DNA of 57,506 bases from Cecembia lonarensis LW9 (GCF_000298295.1 NZ_AMGM01000023.1:1-57506), one strand, 5' to 3'. Shown: positions 38,592 to 48,378, numbered from the stretch's first letter. Notes: generated by a model from the letters alone, not told the origin. Translations and numbers: made by a program.

Positions 38592-39194
38592 TCACCGATT
38601 AAACAACTCATCCAAATACCCCTGATACTGTAGCTTTTTATAAATTTCAAGGCAAACCCAGGCATCCGTAGCGGCATAAAGCTGTTGCCGATCTGTCAGT
38701 TCAACAGCCTCCCAGTTGGATACTTGCTCGGATTTGGAAATCCGCATTTGCAACACCATTGCTGCAAGGTTTCGCACGCCAATATTCTGGAACCCCACCT
38801 TTTTGAGTTCATCATTCAGGTCGAAAAAACTTTGGGGCTCAAAACCAATAGATACTTTTCTCAAACCCCTAAGGTCGTCCAGGACTGCAGCACCTATTTT
38901 AATGACCTCGGGATCCTCTAAAATTTCCTGGATAGGACCAGGCATACCTATTTCATTTAACCTGATCAGGAAAGCTACGTCCTCGGTAGCCAACTGCAAA
39001 AGAGAAACATAATATTGGGTACCTTTCCGGAAAGAAGGTCTGGTTTCGGTGTCAAAACCCAATAAGCTATGCCGGTCTAATTCCAAGGCTACTTCTTTGA
39101 TCTGATCTTTTGAGTTGACCAAAACAATATCTCCCTGAAACTGTCCTAATGGTAATTCGTTGATTTCCTCCTTACTGATTTTTTTAAGGATCAT
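38592..39194 (-). CDS. 3'-5' exonuclease (DEDDy, RNase D-like)
   Basis: A 200-aa stand-alone DEDDy exonuclease domain. ExoI motif LGFDTET (D and E near residues 46-48), ExoII in AAVLDDLRGL, and ExoIII LYAATDAW (Y-x3-D) are all present. It lacks HRDC domains, so it is smaller than RNase D. It may trim RNA or DNA ends. The ATG overlaps the stop of the upstream nhaC-like gene (ATGA), indicating coupling. Confidence 0.92.
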   Translation of the reverse strand: MILKKISKEEINELPLGQFQGDIVLVNSKDQIKEVALELDRHSLLGFDTETRPSFRKGTQYYVSLLQLATEDVAFLIRLNEIGMPGPIQEILEDPEVIKIGAAVLDDLRGLRKVSIGFEPQSFFDLNDELKKVGFQNIGVRNLAAMVLQMRISKSEQVSNWEAVELTDRQQLYAATDAWVCLEIYKKLQYQGYLDELFNR

Positions 39195-40672
39195 ACTGCG
39201 AGTTCTTTTTTAATCTCCATCATCTCTTCCTCTGTGTAAAAGTTCATTCCCAATTTGAAATACCCAAACAAAATGGTCATGAAAGGCGAAATGATATTAA
39301 AAAAACAATAGGGTGCATAAGTCAGAGTGGCCACACCAAGCACAGAAGCCTGAGTGGCACCACATGTATTCCAAGGGACAAGAACAGAGGTAACTGTGGC
39401 ACTGTCCTCCAGCGTCCTGCTGAGATTTTCAGGTTTTAGCCCCCGTTTCCTGTAAATATCTGAATACATCCTTCCCGGAACCAATATGGCCAAATATTGA
39501 TCCGAAGTGGTCACGTTGAAAAAGACACAGGTAGCAGCTGTAGATGCGATGAGTGATCCCACCGAATGAACTTTTTCAATAATGGCTTCTGCCAAGACCC
39601 TCAACATCCCACTTTCTTCCATAATTCCACCAAATATCATTGCACATACAATCAGCCAAATCGTATTGAGCATTCCAGCCATTCCCCCCGTCATCAACAG
39701 TTCATTGACCACATCATTATCAGTGACAATGCTGATTTCACCATATAGCGCCATCATAACTCCTTTGTAAGCCTGGTAAAGAAAACTTTCTTCAGGTTCA
39801 TTGGCAATGGTCTTTATGATGTCCGGTTGAAATACCACAGCAAAGGCCCCACCGAGTAAAGCACCGGCCAAAAGGGCAGGTACCGCAGGAACTTTCTTAA
39901 TAATCATCAACAAGACCAATACAGGTACAATGAACAACCATCCGTTGACATTAAAGTTTTCCAAAATTACCGCTGAAATTTCCTTGACCTGTGAGACGGA
40001 ACCTTCTGCGTTGGATACAATACCTATCGTACCAAAAATGATTAAGGCAATCAAAATGGAAGGTACAGTGGTCTTGGTCATATGTCTGATATGGGTAAAA
40101 AGGTCAGTTCCTGCCATGGCCGGTGCCAAATTGGTCGTATCTGAAAGGGGAGACATTTTATCTCCAAAATAAGCACCGGACAGGATTGCACCGGCAATAA
40201 GGCCTTCGCCAAAGCCTAAAGCCTTACCAATACCCAACAATGCGACACCAACCGTGGCCACTGTGGTCCAACTACTCCCTGTTGCTATGGAGACTATGGC
40301 ACTTACAATACATGCGGCTATCAAAAAAATGGTGGGATTCAAAATTTGCAAACCGTAATAAATCATGGCCGGCACAATGCCACTAAGCAACCAAGTTCCT
40401 GCCAGCGCACCGATCAACAATAAAATCAAGATACTGGACATGGCTGAAGAAATGCTTTTCACAATCCCATCCTGCAATTTCCCCCATTTGATTCTTAACC
40501 TGAAAATAGCCATCAATCCAGCCACAGCAGAAGAAATGACAAGCACCATCTGATTGGAACCAGAAAGCCCATCTGTTCCAAAAATCATGATATTGATGAC
40601 CAATAGGACAATTAAAAATAAGATCGGAAACAATGCTTCCAGTAGGGTGGGTTCTTTACGACTAGTTGCCAT
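39191..40672 (-). CDS. NhaC-family Na+/H+ antiporter
   Basis: A 493-aa inner-membrane antiporter with about 11-12 hydrophobic segments. NhaC family features include the segment ATGSSWTTVATVGVALLGIG, AGAILSGAYFGDKMSPLSDTTNLAPAMAGTDLF (residues near 165-200), and VPWNTCGATQASVLGV near the C-terminus. It probably exchanges sodium for protons, or a malate/lactate-like acid with sodium as in some NhaC members. The ATG at 40672 is chosen; the base triplet before it is TTG. Confidence 0.92.
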   Translation of the reverse strand: MATSRKEPTLLEALFPILFLIVLLVINIMIFGTDGLSGSNQMVLVISSAVAGLMAIFRLRIKWGKLQDGIVKSISSAMSSILILLLIGALAGTWLLSGIVPAMIYYGLQILNPTIFLIAACIVSAIVSIATGSSWTTVATVGVALLGIGKALGFGEGLIAGAILSGAYFGDKMSPLSDTTNLAPAMAGTDLFTHIRHMTKTTVPSILIALIIFGTIGIVSNAEGSVSQVKEISAVILENFNVNGWLFIVPVLVLLMIIKKVPAVPALLAGALLGGAFAVVFQPDIIKTIANEPEESFLYQAYKGVMMALYGEISIVTDNDVVNELLMTGGMAGMLNTIWLIVCAMIFGGIMEESGMLRVLAEAIIEKVHSVGSLIASTAATCVFFNVTTSDQYLAILVPGRMYSDIYRKRGLKPENLSRTLEDSATVTSVLVPWNTCGATQASVLGVATLTYAPYCFFNIISPFMTILFGYFKLGMNFYTEEEMMEIKKELAV

Positions 40673-40723
40673 CAATTATTTTTCAAAAGTTTTAAAATCT
40701 GAAATTAACAAAATTTATCAAAT

Positions 40724-41845
40724 TCAAGCCTCACTTAAAAGATTTACCAGCTCGGAAGCGGTCTGCCAACCAATGGCCACGCCCATGCCACCCAGTCGTA
40801 CGGCCATGGCTACATTAGGTGTCAACGTCTTCACTATAGGTCTTTTATCAGCACCAAAGGCCATAATTCCAGACCATTCCGTCTCAATTTTTGGAGCACT
40901 GTTTGGAAATATTACCTCTTTCATAATTTCCAAAAGATAGCGCTTAATATTAGGGTTGATGCCAAAATCTACCGTCTCTTCTCCTTCAAAATCTATGTTT
41001 CTACCCCCTCCCAAAAGCAGTCTGTTATCAATATTGCGGAAATACACATACCCTTTATCATAATGAAAAGCGCCCTTCCAGGGAATTTCATAGGGCAATG
41101 GAGCTGTCACCATCACCAGTCCCCTTCCAGGTCTGAGGTCCATATCAGGCAAGAAACTGGAGGTAAAGGCATTGGTGCAAAGCGCTAATTGGCTTGCTCG
41201 AAAATGTATTTTTTCTCCAAAGCCATCAACTTCAAGTATACCCTCTTCTTGAATCATTCGACTTACCCTGGCCCCGGTCAGAATTTTTACGCCAAGCTTA
41301 CTAGATGTCTGCCACAATGTGTTGATGAATTTACCACTGTCCAATTCTCCTTCAAATGCATTCTTGACTACAGCCTTTACTTTGGGCCCAAAACCAAAGG
41401 CTCCATGACTTGGTAAAGCTGAAAAAACAAACTGATTGAAAATGGGGTATAGCAATTCATTGATTTCCTCCAACTTTTGCATAGCCGACAACTCTTTGTC
41501 AGTGATAAGCTCAAAGCCTCCATCTTCCCGAAATTCAAGTTCAGCATCACCAAACTTTTCCCGAATGGCCAAAAGCCCATCATAACGCCGTTTGACAAGT
41601 GTTACTACTTCTTCTTTTGGAAGTACTTCCAGGTCATCAAGTATCTCTGTCAGACTTCCAAAGCAGGCAAATCCCGCATTCTTAGAGCTGGCTCCAGAGG
41701 GAAATAAACCTCTCTCCAAGACCAATACCTTGCGTTCAGGAAACAATTCTTTATACTGAATGGCCGTAGAGAGCCCTACAATACCCCCTCCTATGACAAT
41801 CAGGTCATGCTTTAGAAAGTTTTTTTTCTCCCAGAAACTCAACAT
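40724..41845 (-). CDS. FAD-dependent oxidoreductase (DAO family)
   Basis: A flavoprotein of about 373 aa. The nucleotide-binding motif is DLIVIGGGIVGLSTAIQY, and PSGASSKNAGFACFG is typical of gamma-glutamylputrescine oxidase-like members. The C-terminal substrate region ends in RLGGMGVAIGWQTASELVNLL. I chose ATG 41845 (MLSFWEKKNF) as it gives the common N-terminus of the family; the frame extends to 41914 with little domain content. It is divergent from the Mpo1-like gene. The substrate is probably an amine or amino acid. Confidence 0.82.
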   Translation of the reverse strand: MLSFWEKKNFLKHDLIVIGGGIVGLSTAIQYKELFPERKVLVLERGLFPSGASSKNAGFACFGSLTEILDDLEVLPKEEVVTLVKRRYDGLLAIREKFGDAELEFREDGGFELITDKELSAMQKLEEINELLYPIFNQFVFSALPSHGAFGFGPKVKAVVKNAFEGELDSGKFINTLWQTSSKLGVKILTGARVSRMIQEEGILEVDGFGEKIHFRASQLALCTNAFTSSFLPDMDLRPGRGLVMVTAPLPYEIPWKGAFHYDKGYVYFRNIDNRLLLGGGRNIDFEGEETVDFGINPNIKRYLLEIMKEVIFPNSAPKIETEWSGIMAFGADKRPIVKTLTPNVAMAVRLGGMGVAIGWQTASELVNLLSEA

Positions 41846-41930
41846 CTGTCTTGAAATTGGATTTTTATGGTGGCTATTTATTAAATTCATATTTATAATC
41901 CAATCCAAAACCACTTAACCGCCTCAAACC

Positions 41931-42410
41931 ATGAGAAAAATTGATGATTTATTACACGAATACGGCCTTAGCCATCAGAATGAGACCAACAAAGCCATTC
42001 ATTGGATCTGCGTACCCGCTATTTTCTTCAGTATTGTAGGCTTAATTTATAGCATTCCAGCCGAACCGGTGGAGCGCTTACTTCCTTTTTTAGGGAGTTT
42101 TGCCAACTGGGCAACGCTAGCTTTGGTTATCGTGCTTTTTTACTATGTCACCTTATCTCCACCTCTCGCTTTGGGTATGTTTTTTTTCTCCGCCATATGT
42201 CTGGCACTGGCCAATTTGCTTAGCCTGACAGTACCGGTACCACTCTGGGCCCTCAGCTTGGGAATATTTGTGATTGCTTGGATATTTCAGTTTTATGGCC
42301 ATAAAATTGAAGGGAAAAAGCCCTCATTTCTGAAAGATCTCCAGTTTTTGATGATTGGCCCGGCTTGGCTGATGCATTTTATTTATAAAAAACTTGGGTT
42401 AGCATATTGA
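41931..42410 (+). CDS. Mpo1-like (DUF962) membrane protein
   Basis: A 159-aa protein of the DUF962/YGL010w family. The yeast member Mpo1 is an Fe-dependent dioxygenase that shortens 2-hydroxy fatty acids. Conserved histidines are present in the two family regions: NKAIHWICVPAIF near residues 21-33, and FQFYGHKIEGKKPSFLKDLQFLMIGPAWLMHF near 123-153. Four hydrophobic helices are predicted. Activity on 2-hydroxy acids, which occur in Bacteroidota sphingolipids, is possible but inferred. Confidence 0.85.
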   Translation: MRKIDDLLHEYGLSHQNETNKAIHWICVPAIFFSIVGLIYSIPAEPVERLLPFLGSFANWATLALVIVLFYYVTLSPPLALGMFFFSAICLALANLLSLTVPVPLWALSLGIFVIAWIFQFYGHKIEGKKPSFLKDLQFLMIGPAWLMHFIYKKLGLAY

Positions 42411-42554
42411 TTCATGCCTAACTTCATCCAAGAAGGCGCCTATTGCCATTGAGTCATTCTGGATTTTAAAATTTGGATAATAAACTCTCATGGGGATTTT
42501 TTATTTTTTTCCTTGTATTTTTAAGATTGAGATATGATTACCTAAACCGCTTTT

Positions 42555-44567
42555 ATGATTAATTTAATTTTTGCTGCCGTAGAAATCCCCATGCTGTCCG
42601 ACATCGTATGGATCTTTGGATTGGCCACTTTGGTTATCCTCGTATTCATGCGTTTGAAGATCCCTACGATCATTGGTTTCTTGTTTACCGGTGCCCTAGC
42701 TGGGCCTTATGGTCTTTCTTTGGTACAGGCTTCCGATACGGTAGACATACTTTCGGAAATCGGGGTTATCCTGCTTTTGTTTGTCATAGGGATGGAATTT
42801 TCACTGAAAAGCCTGATGGCCATTAAAAAAGCTGTATTTATAGGTGGAGCTTTGCAGGTTACGCTGACCATATTGATTAGCACATTTGTTTCTTATTTTT
42901 TGGGTTTTGACTGGGCTGTATCCGTTTTTATCGGTTTTCTATTTTCGTTGAGCAGTACAGCCATAGTACTTAAGCTTTTACAGGAAGGAGGTCAGATCAA
43001 CACCATACCTGGCCGGACTACCTTGGCTATTTTGATTTTCCAGGATATCGTGATTGTGCCTTTGATGCTTTTCACACCTATGTTGGCAGGTGAAACGGAT
43101 AATGTAGCTTGGTCCTTATTCCTCATGGCCCTAAAAGGCACCTTGGTGGTCATTCTGACCTTATTGAGTGCGAAATATTTCGTCCCTACCCTACTTTATC
43201 GCATCGCGAAAACCAGAAATGAAGAGCTTTTTCTTTTAAGTATCATTGTAATCTGTTTTGCTGTGGCTTATGCCACTTCTTTATTGGGACTATCACTGGG
43301 TCTAGGTGCTTTTCTTGCAGGATTGATTATCAGTGAGTCTGATTACAGTCACCACGCCACAGGAAAAATCCTGCCTTTCAGGGAAGTTTTCCTAAGCTTC
43401 TTCTTTGTATCAGTGGGGATGTTATTTGACATCACCTTCCTATTCGAACACATTATCCCGATTTTAGCTTTGACCTTGCTGACTTTTATCATCAAGTTCA
43501 TCACTGCAAGTATTGCAGTAAGGGTTATTGGGCAGGGGTTTAAAGAAGCTTTTATGGTCGCTTTTTCCATCTTCCAAGTGGGTGAGTTCTCCTTACTCTT
43601 GGCCAAAGTGGGTTTAAATTATAGTCTATTAGACGCTGACACCTACCAGTATTTTCTAGCCATTTCTATACTTACCATGGCTGTGACTCCTTTTGTTTTG
43701 AAAAAACGGGAAGAAATTTCCTGTTCTATTCTTAACCTTCCCCTTCCCAAAAGGCTCAATAAAAAATTTGGTAATGAGGACCATCCAGAAATCAAACTGG
43801 AAGAAGAATTAAAAGACCATTTGGTCATCATAGGATATGGCCTCAATGGACGTAATTTATCCAAAGCGGCTAAAACTGCTGATATTCCATATGCCATCAT
43901 TGAAATGAATCCCGCCACGGTAAGAGAAGAGTCCATTAAAGGGGAGCCCATTACTTATGGGGATGCCGCCAATGAAACCGTACTGGAGCATGTAAAAATC
44001 AATAAAGCCAGGGTTGCTGTCATAGCAATATCCAATGCAGAGGCTACAAAAAGAATCATTGCTGCCATCCGGCATATGACCCAAAACCCATATATCATTG
44101 TCCGCACACGTTATGTGAATGAAATAGAAGATAATCTCAAATTGGGGGCTGATGAGGTGATACCTGAGGAATTCGAAACCTCAATAGAAATATTTACAAG
44201 GGTCTTAGGAAAATACCTGATACCAAAGCATGATATTGAAGATTTTACTGAGGAGGTCAGATCACATAATTATGAGCTTTTTAGATTTTCGCCCGGTGAT
44301 AAAATGCCACGTAAAAAAATAGACTTGCCGGAAATCAATTTTGTAGGGGTTATGGTAGAAAAAGATACAGGTAAATATATCAACAATACCTTAAGAGAAT
44401 CTGGTTTAAGAAATGAGCTTGGAATCAATGTCGTTGCGATCAAAAGAAATGGGAAAACAATTACCACAATACACCCGGATGAAAAGCTAAAATTGGGCGA
44501 TGTAGTCTACGTGGCCGGAAAGCCTGATGCCTTGGAAAAATTTGAAGCAGATGTAGAAATTGATTGA
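42555..44567 (+). CDS. Kef-type cation:proton antiporter (CPA2) with TrkA-N and TrkA-C domains
   Basis: A 670-aa inner-membrane K+ (or Na+)/H+ exchanger. The transport domain of about 12 helices covers residues 15-385, with family segments PTIIGFLFTGALAGPYGL and LLLFVIGMEFSL. A RCK/TrkA-N nucleotide-binding domain starts at about 420 (HLVIIGYGLNGRNLSKAAKTADIPYAIIEMN). A TrkA-C domain occupies about 580-668. NAD(H) or, through the TrkA-C domain, c-di-AMP are possible ligands by analogy. It converges on the patatin gene with a 6-base gap. Confidence 0.93.
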   Translation: MINLIFAAVEIPMLSDIVWIFGLATLVILVFMRLKIPTIIGFLFTGALAGPYGLSLVQASDTVDILSEIGVILLLFVIGMEFSLKSLMAIKKAVFIGGALQVTLTILISTFVSYFLGFDWAVSVFIGFLFSLSSTAIVLKLLQEGGQINTIPGRTTLAILIFQDIVIVPLMLFTPMLAGETDNVAWSLFLMALKGTLVVILTLLSAKYFVPTLLYRIAKTRNEELFLLSIIVICFAVAYATSLLGLSLGLGAFLAGLIISESDYSHHATGKILPFREVFLSFFFVSVGMLFDITFLFEHIIPILALTLLTFIIKFITASIAVRVIGQGFKEAFMVAFSIFQVGEFSLLLAKVGLNYSLLDADTYQYFLAISILTMAVTPFVLKKREEISCSILNLPLPKRLNKKFGNEDHPEIKLEEELKDHLVIIGYGLNGRNLSKAAKTADIPYAIIEMNPATVREESIKGEPITYGDAANETVLEHVKINKARVAVIAISNAEATKRIIAAIRHMTQNPYIIVRTRYVNEIEDNLKLGADEVIPEEFETSIEIFTRVLGKYLIPKHDIEDFTEEVRSHNYELFRFSPGDKMPRKKIDLPEINFVGVMVEKDTGKYINNTLRESGLRNELGINVVAIKRNGKTITTIHPDEKLKLGDVVYVAGKPDALEKFEADVEID

Positions 44568-44573
44568 TCCTTG

Positions 44574-46856
44574 CTACTCCAAAAATTGATACTCCTTAAG
44601 TCTGTTGAGTGATTTTCTGTTGATGGGAGAAGCGATATTATCAATGATAGACTTCTTCTCCCTTGCAGTAAGTCGCCAGTTGAGTGAAGCACGCTGAATT
44701 TCCTGTTCTAGCTGATTAAATACCCCCTCTTCATCAGCCAAGCCCCTTTCTCTGAGGTATTGCAGGGTGGAGTATTCAAACTCTATCCTTTCCATTGGGA
44801 AATCCACACTTTCTTTTATTCTAGTAAACAGTACTTCGTTGTGCAAGGTCTGAACATTATCCCAGTTGATGTAGATATTTTTCAATGGGGTAAAAAACTT
44901 TTCCAGTAAAGTGGGAGGATATTTTTGATCGATATCAGAAAACTTCTCTGAATCCCGGATAGTCAAAAGAAGAACACCTGAGGTATTATCCCTTATCCAA
45001 TCTTCAAATACATCAATAAATTTCAATGCATCCTGCATACCGAAATTATCAGACAAACCTGCATCCATGGTTTCCATTTGGGGCTTGGAAGGCAATTGTA
45101 TATTGGGTGTGATGAAAGGAAAGGTGGCTCCCATTCTTAATGCAGTGATAAAGCGAAGACTTAAGGCATCATGACGGGAATAAAATCGCTGAAAATCAAT
45201 TCCTTGACTTTTTTCATTCAAGCCCTCTACCCTTTTATTGGAAACTCCAAAGTAGCTGATGGGATAAGGTGCAATATAAAGCTTTCGGCCATCATTGGTA
45301 ACAAGTGGGGTGACAGGCAACATGGGAATTAGGGATCGGAATTCAGGCTCCCTATATGCAGACAAGGGTTTATCTAAAATCCCTTGCATATTGATATTCA
45401 ACTGATTTTCAAAAGCATAGCCACGGTCTTTTAAATAACGCCTGCCATTGTAATCGAAATACTGATTTCGGAACAAGAGGTCATTTACAAGCAGGGTGAA
45501 AATGATAGGATTGAGGTTATCTGAGGAAATCTGGTCCAGATACCTTTCATCTTTGACACTGATCGAGGGGTCATCCAAAGACTGTAGGTATATCTCACGG
45601 AAAACCGCTGCCCCAATCAATCCCCCCGAGGCTCCAGTGATCAACTGGGTGTGTTCAAAAAGACGGTTACCGGTCACAAAATGGGCGTCCTGAAGTACCT
45701 TCAAAGACCAAAGTGCTGCCCTTTGCCCCCCTCCACTGACAGTGATAAAGACCATTTTGGGTTTGCTGCCTTCCGGAAACTTGGCTTTCCAGTTTTCAAG
45801 GATCTGCAGCGTATACTCCCTATCAGCTTTTACTGTATCCGGATGCAGGATGGCATTCAGTTTTTCCAAATTATAGCTAGCCGGTTCGGTGTCATAATCC
45901 AAACCAAAAGCTTCATGGGGCCGATTGAACCAAGTGGTATTGGACAGGGAATTAAAAACCAATATAAAAGCCAATACCGCAGGGGTACCCCAGTCCCTCA
46001 ACCAAAAGGAGACTGCTCCGACCAACATGGTGGCTATGGCCAGTAATAAGATTCCACTGGCTGCAGCCGGTAACTGCAAAAAGGGCGTTTCCCTGAAAAT
46101 ACCCATCAAAAGTATCAAACTGATCAATGCCGTTTGAATGATGATCATGTTCAGGTGGTTTTGGTCAAAAACCCTAAGGAGTTGCTGTCCCTCAAAACCG
46201 GAAAGGTCCTGCCTGACCAACTTAAATCTGAAGGAAATATCCAGATAATCCAGCACTTTATACTTCGCGCGCTTACTTTCTTTGATCCTTTTGAGCATAT
46301 TGGCCCTGGAGATCTTGGTTTTCCGCAACTGCTTTTCAACGGTTCCGGCAAAAAGCACAAAAAAATCCTTGTTGGTGAATCCGAAATAGACAAAGAGTAA
46401 GGTGTAAGTAATTATAGAACCCGCACTGAAACCGAGAAAATATTCCCAAATGATCCTATTATTTTCATGTTCATTGTCCAATTGGAATGCAATGAATGCG
46501 TAAAGGTACAGCAGGTAAAAGCTTAATGGAATAATTGAATTATTGAGGCAATATTGTAAGAAGGGACGGGGTATGATGGCCAGAAACTTAAACCTGGGTC
46601 CATCCAAAATATAGGTGGTCATATGAAAGGCCATTGTGAAAATAGCCAGCGCAATACCAACCAGGAAAAAACTCCTCCAAGAAACCCGATTGAGGTACTC
46701 AGGATCCAAAAAAAGAAAAGGAATACCCAAAACAGTTCCAAAACTTTGGAAAATAATGAGTACCAAAAGTCCCCATGTAACCAAAAGCAACAAATTCTTT
46801 CTCAGATGAAGAAAGAGCAATTGAACCGGAAAGCTGTAGATAATCTTGTCCCACAT
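44574..46856 (-). CDS. Membrane-anchored patatin-like phospholipase
   Basis: A 760-aa protein whose first 300 residues hold six to eight hydrophobic segments, followed by a patatin-like hydrolase domain. Catalytic features are intact: oxyanion loop SGGGQR near 374-379, nucleophile Ser in GASGG near 408-412 and catalytic Asp in DAG near 598-600. It probably acts as a lipid acyl hydrolase on the inner face of the membrane. Bacterial patatins are usually soluble or barrel-linked, so this multi-helix form is less common. Single gene with a 115-bp upstream region shared with the divergent DUF4494 gene. Confidence 0.87.
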   Translation of the reverse strand: MWDKIIYSFPVQLLFLHLRKNLLLLVTWGLLVLIIFQSFGTVLGIPFLFLDPEYLNRVSWRSFFLVGIALAIFTMAFHMTTYILDGPRFKFLAIIPRPFLQYCLNNSIIPLSFYLLYLYAFIAFQLDNEHENNRIIWEYFLGFSAGSIITYTLLFVYFGFTNKDFFVLFAGTVEKQLRKTKISRANMLKRIKESKRAKYKVLDYLDISFRFKLVRQDLSGFEGQQLLRVFDQNHLNMIIIQTALISLILLMGIFRETPFLQLPAAASGILLLAIATMLVGAVSFWLRDWGTPAVLAFILVFNSLSNTTWFNRPHEAFGLDYDTEPASYNLEKLNAILHPDTVKADREYTLQILENWKAKFPEGSKPKMVFITVSGGGQRAALWSLKVLQDAHFVTGNRLFEHTQLITGASGGLIGAAVFREIYLQSLDDPSISVKDERYLDQISSDNLNPIIFTLLVNDLLFRNQYFDYNGRRYLKDRGYAFENQLNINMQGILDKPLSAYREPEFRSLIPMLPVTPLVTNDGRKLYIAPYPISYFGVSNKRVEGLNEKSQGIDFQRFYSRHDALSLRFITALRMGATFPFITPNIQLPSKPQMETMDAGLSDNFGMQDALKFIDVFEDWIRDNTSGVLLLTIRDSEKFSDIDQKYPPTLLEKFFTPLKNIYINWDNVQTLHNEVLFTRIKESVDFPMERIEFEYSTLQYLRERGLADEEGVFNQLEQEIQRASLNWRLTAREKKSIIDNIASPINRKSLNRLKEYQFLE

Positions 46857-46971
46857 AAGACTTTAATTCAGTCAAAAGATAGTAGAATTTTAGTTGAATT
46901 CTAAATGGGATTTTTCATTGTGGCTTAAATTCCTATCCCTTACCTTCGCTATCTGAATTAAACGTTGACTT

Positions 46972-47577
46972 ATGAGAATCTGGTTTTTGTGTAAGGTTAA
47001 ATATGCCAAGGAAAATGAGCAGGGGTTACTGAAAAACGTATCTGAGCAATATCTGGTGGATGCAGTTTCCTTTACGGAGGCTGAGGCCAGGATTTACGAT
47101 ATGCTGGGTTCCACCATCAGGGGTGATTTTCAGGTCACCAATATTTCAAAGAGTAATTTTGTGGATGTATTTCCATACGATGATATAGATATCTGGCACA
47201 AATGTAAAATCACCTATGTAGTGGCAGACGCAGACAGTGGAAAAGAAAAAAAGGTAACCCAGTATATGCTGGTGACAGCTCATGATGTAAAAGAGGCTTA
47301 CGACCGTATTCATGAGAGCCTGAGTAACATGTTGGTTACATTCCGTGTCCCTGACATTACAGAAAGTCCTATAGTGGAAGTTTTCCCATACGAACATGAT
47401 GACGAAGAACTCCTACCCCCTCCACCTGCCAATTTGAAACCTTTAAGTGAGGTCAAAGCGGAACAGGAGAGAAGGGAAGCCATCAGACAGGAAAATCTAG
47501 CAAGTAAATCCGATTCCCCCGAAGAAGAAGCCCGATTGGTAGAATATGAAGGGGAGGATGACCAAGAGGACATTTAA
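46972..47577 (+). CDS. DUF4494 protein
   Basis: A 201-aa conserved Bacteroidota protein with a duplicated layout: VKYAKENEQGLLKNVSEQYLVDAVSFTEAEARIYDML and ITYVVADADSGKEKKVTQYMLVTAHDVKEAYDRIHESL, each followed by a segment ending in VFPY. The C-terminal 50 residues are acidic and probably disordered. Function unknown. An intrinsic terminator follows the stop. Confidence 0.88.
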   Translation: MRIWFLCKVKYAKENEQGLLKNVSEQYLVDAVSFTEAEARIYDMLGSTIRGDFQVTNISKSNFVDVFPYDDIDIWHKCKITYVVADADSGKEKKVTQYMLVTAHDVKEAYDRIHESLSNMLVTFRVPDITESPIVEVFPYEHDDEELLPPPPANLKPLSEVKAEQERREAIRQENLASKSDSPEEEARLVEYEGEDDQEDI

Positions 47578-47593
47578 CCAAAAAACATTGATG

Positions 47594-47630
47594 AAGACCT
47601 GGTGAGAGAAATTTACCAGGTCTTTTTTTT
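47594..47630 (+). terminator. Intrinsic terminator of the DUF4494 gene
   Basis: AAGACCTGGT, 11-base loop, ACCAGGTCTT, then a run of T. The 10-bp stem is perfect. It lies 16 bases after the stop codon. Confidence 0.92.
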
Positions 47631-47683
47631 TAATATGATTAGGCCAAATCTTCCATTTGCAACAATATTATGAATTTTTAAAA

Positions 47684-47700
47684 AAAAATACGTATTTTTG
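47684..47700 (+). promoter_or_regulatory. Palindromic operator overlapping a -7 promoter element of the toxin-antitoxin pair
   Basis: AAAAATACGTATTTTT at 47684-47699 is a perfect 16-bp palindrome, 18 bases before the antitoxin ATG. Its right half plus the next base reads TATTTTTG, a match to the Bacteroidota -7 consensus TAnnTTTG. A matching -33 TTTG at the normal spacing was not seen. Antitoxins often repress their own operon by binding such palindromes; that role here is inferred. Confidence 0.45.
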
Positions 47701-47717
47701 ATTAAACACGTGCATTC

Positions 47718-47969
47718 ATGAAGACTAAACTTACCTTAACCATCAAAAAGAGTGTTATTGAAACTGCTAAGAAAAGGGCAAAGGCTAGAGGCATATCATT
47801 GTCAAGAATGATTGAAGAAATTTTTGAAGATTCATCCGATAATCCTATTCAAACCGAGGAGCAACGGGCAGCCAAGAGGTTATTGGAAAGGTTAAAAAGT
47901 GCACCAACCATTGAAACTAAATCTGACAAAGACTTACTCAAAGAATTTATAAAAAGGAAATATGCCTGA
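47718..47969 (+). CDS. Antitoxin, ribbon-helix-helix-like (DUF6364 type)
   Basis: An 83-aa protein. The N-terminal half KLTLTIKKSVIETAKKRAKARGISLSRMIEEIFED fits a ribbon-helix-helix DNA-binding domain: β-strand at residues 3-9 and two helices. The C-terminal half (about 45-83) is charged and would wrap the toxin. It overlaps the PIN toxin gene by 8 bases. It probably neutralises the toxin and represses the operon through the palindrome upstream. Confidence 0.85.
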   Translation: MKTKLTLTIKKSVIETAKKRAKARGISLSRMIEEIFEDSSDNPIQTEEQRAAKRLLERLKSAPTIETKSDKDLLKEFIKRKYA

Positions 47970-48378
47970 AGTTTATCTGGATACTGACGTTGCTTTTGAT
48001 ATTATTTCCAAAAGATCTCCCTATTTTGAAACATCCGTTAAACTCATTGATCTTTTTCTCAAAAATAAAATAGAGCTATTGTTTGGTGAATGCAGTCTTG
48101 GGAATCTATTTTATTTGACGTTTGAAATATACAAACTTGAAGATTCAACAAAACTATTAGAAGATTTTACAGCTTCTTGCAAGATCATTTCAGGAGGAAA
48201 AACAGCCTTGAGAGAAGCATTAAGATCAGAATTCCATGATAAAGAAGATGCCTTACAATACTATACTGCTCTGAATTATGGCGCAGATTATTTTATTACC
48301 CGAAATGTCAAAGATTATAAAAAAGCGACTGAAAATTTACAGGTCTTGACTCCTATGGAATTTTTAAATTCTTTTTAA
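47962..48378 (+). CDS. PIN-domain toxin (VapC-like RNase)
   Basis: A 138-aa PIN-domain protein. Acidic residues expected at the metal site are visible: D7 and D9 in VYLDTDVAFD, E in GECSLGN, the DKEDALQYY segment, and ITRNVKDY near the C-terminus, where the usual Asp is replaced by Asn. It probably cleaves RNA when the antitoxin is degraded. Its last four bases overlap the convergent HD-domain gene. Confidence 0.87.
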   Translation: MPEVYLDTDVAFDIISKRSPYFETSVKLIDLFLKNKIELLFGECSLGNLFYLTFEIYKLEDSTKLLEDFTASCKIISGGKTALREALRSEFHDKEDALQYYTALNYGADYFITRNVKDYKKATENLQVLTPMEFLNSF

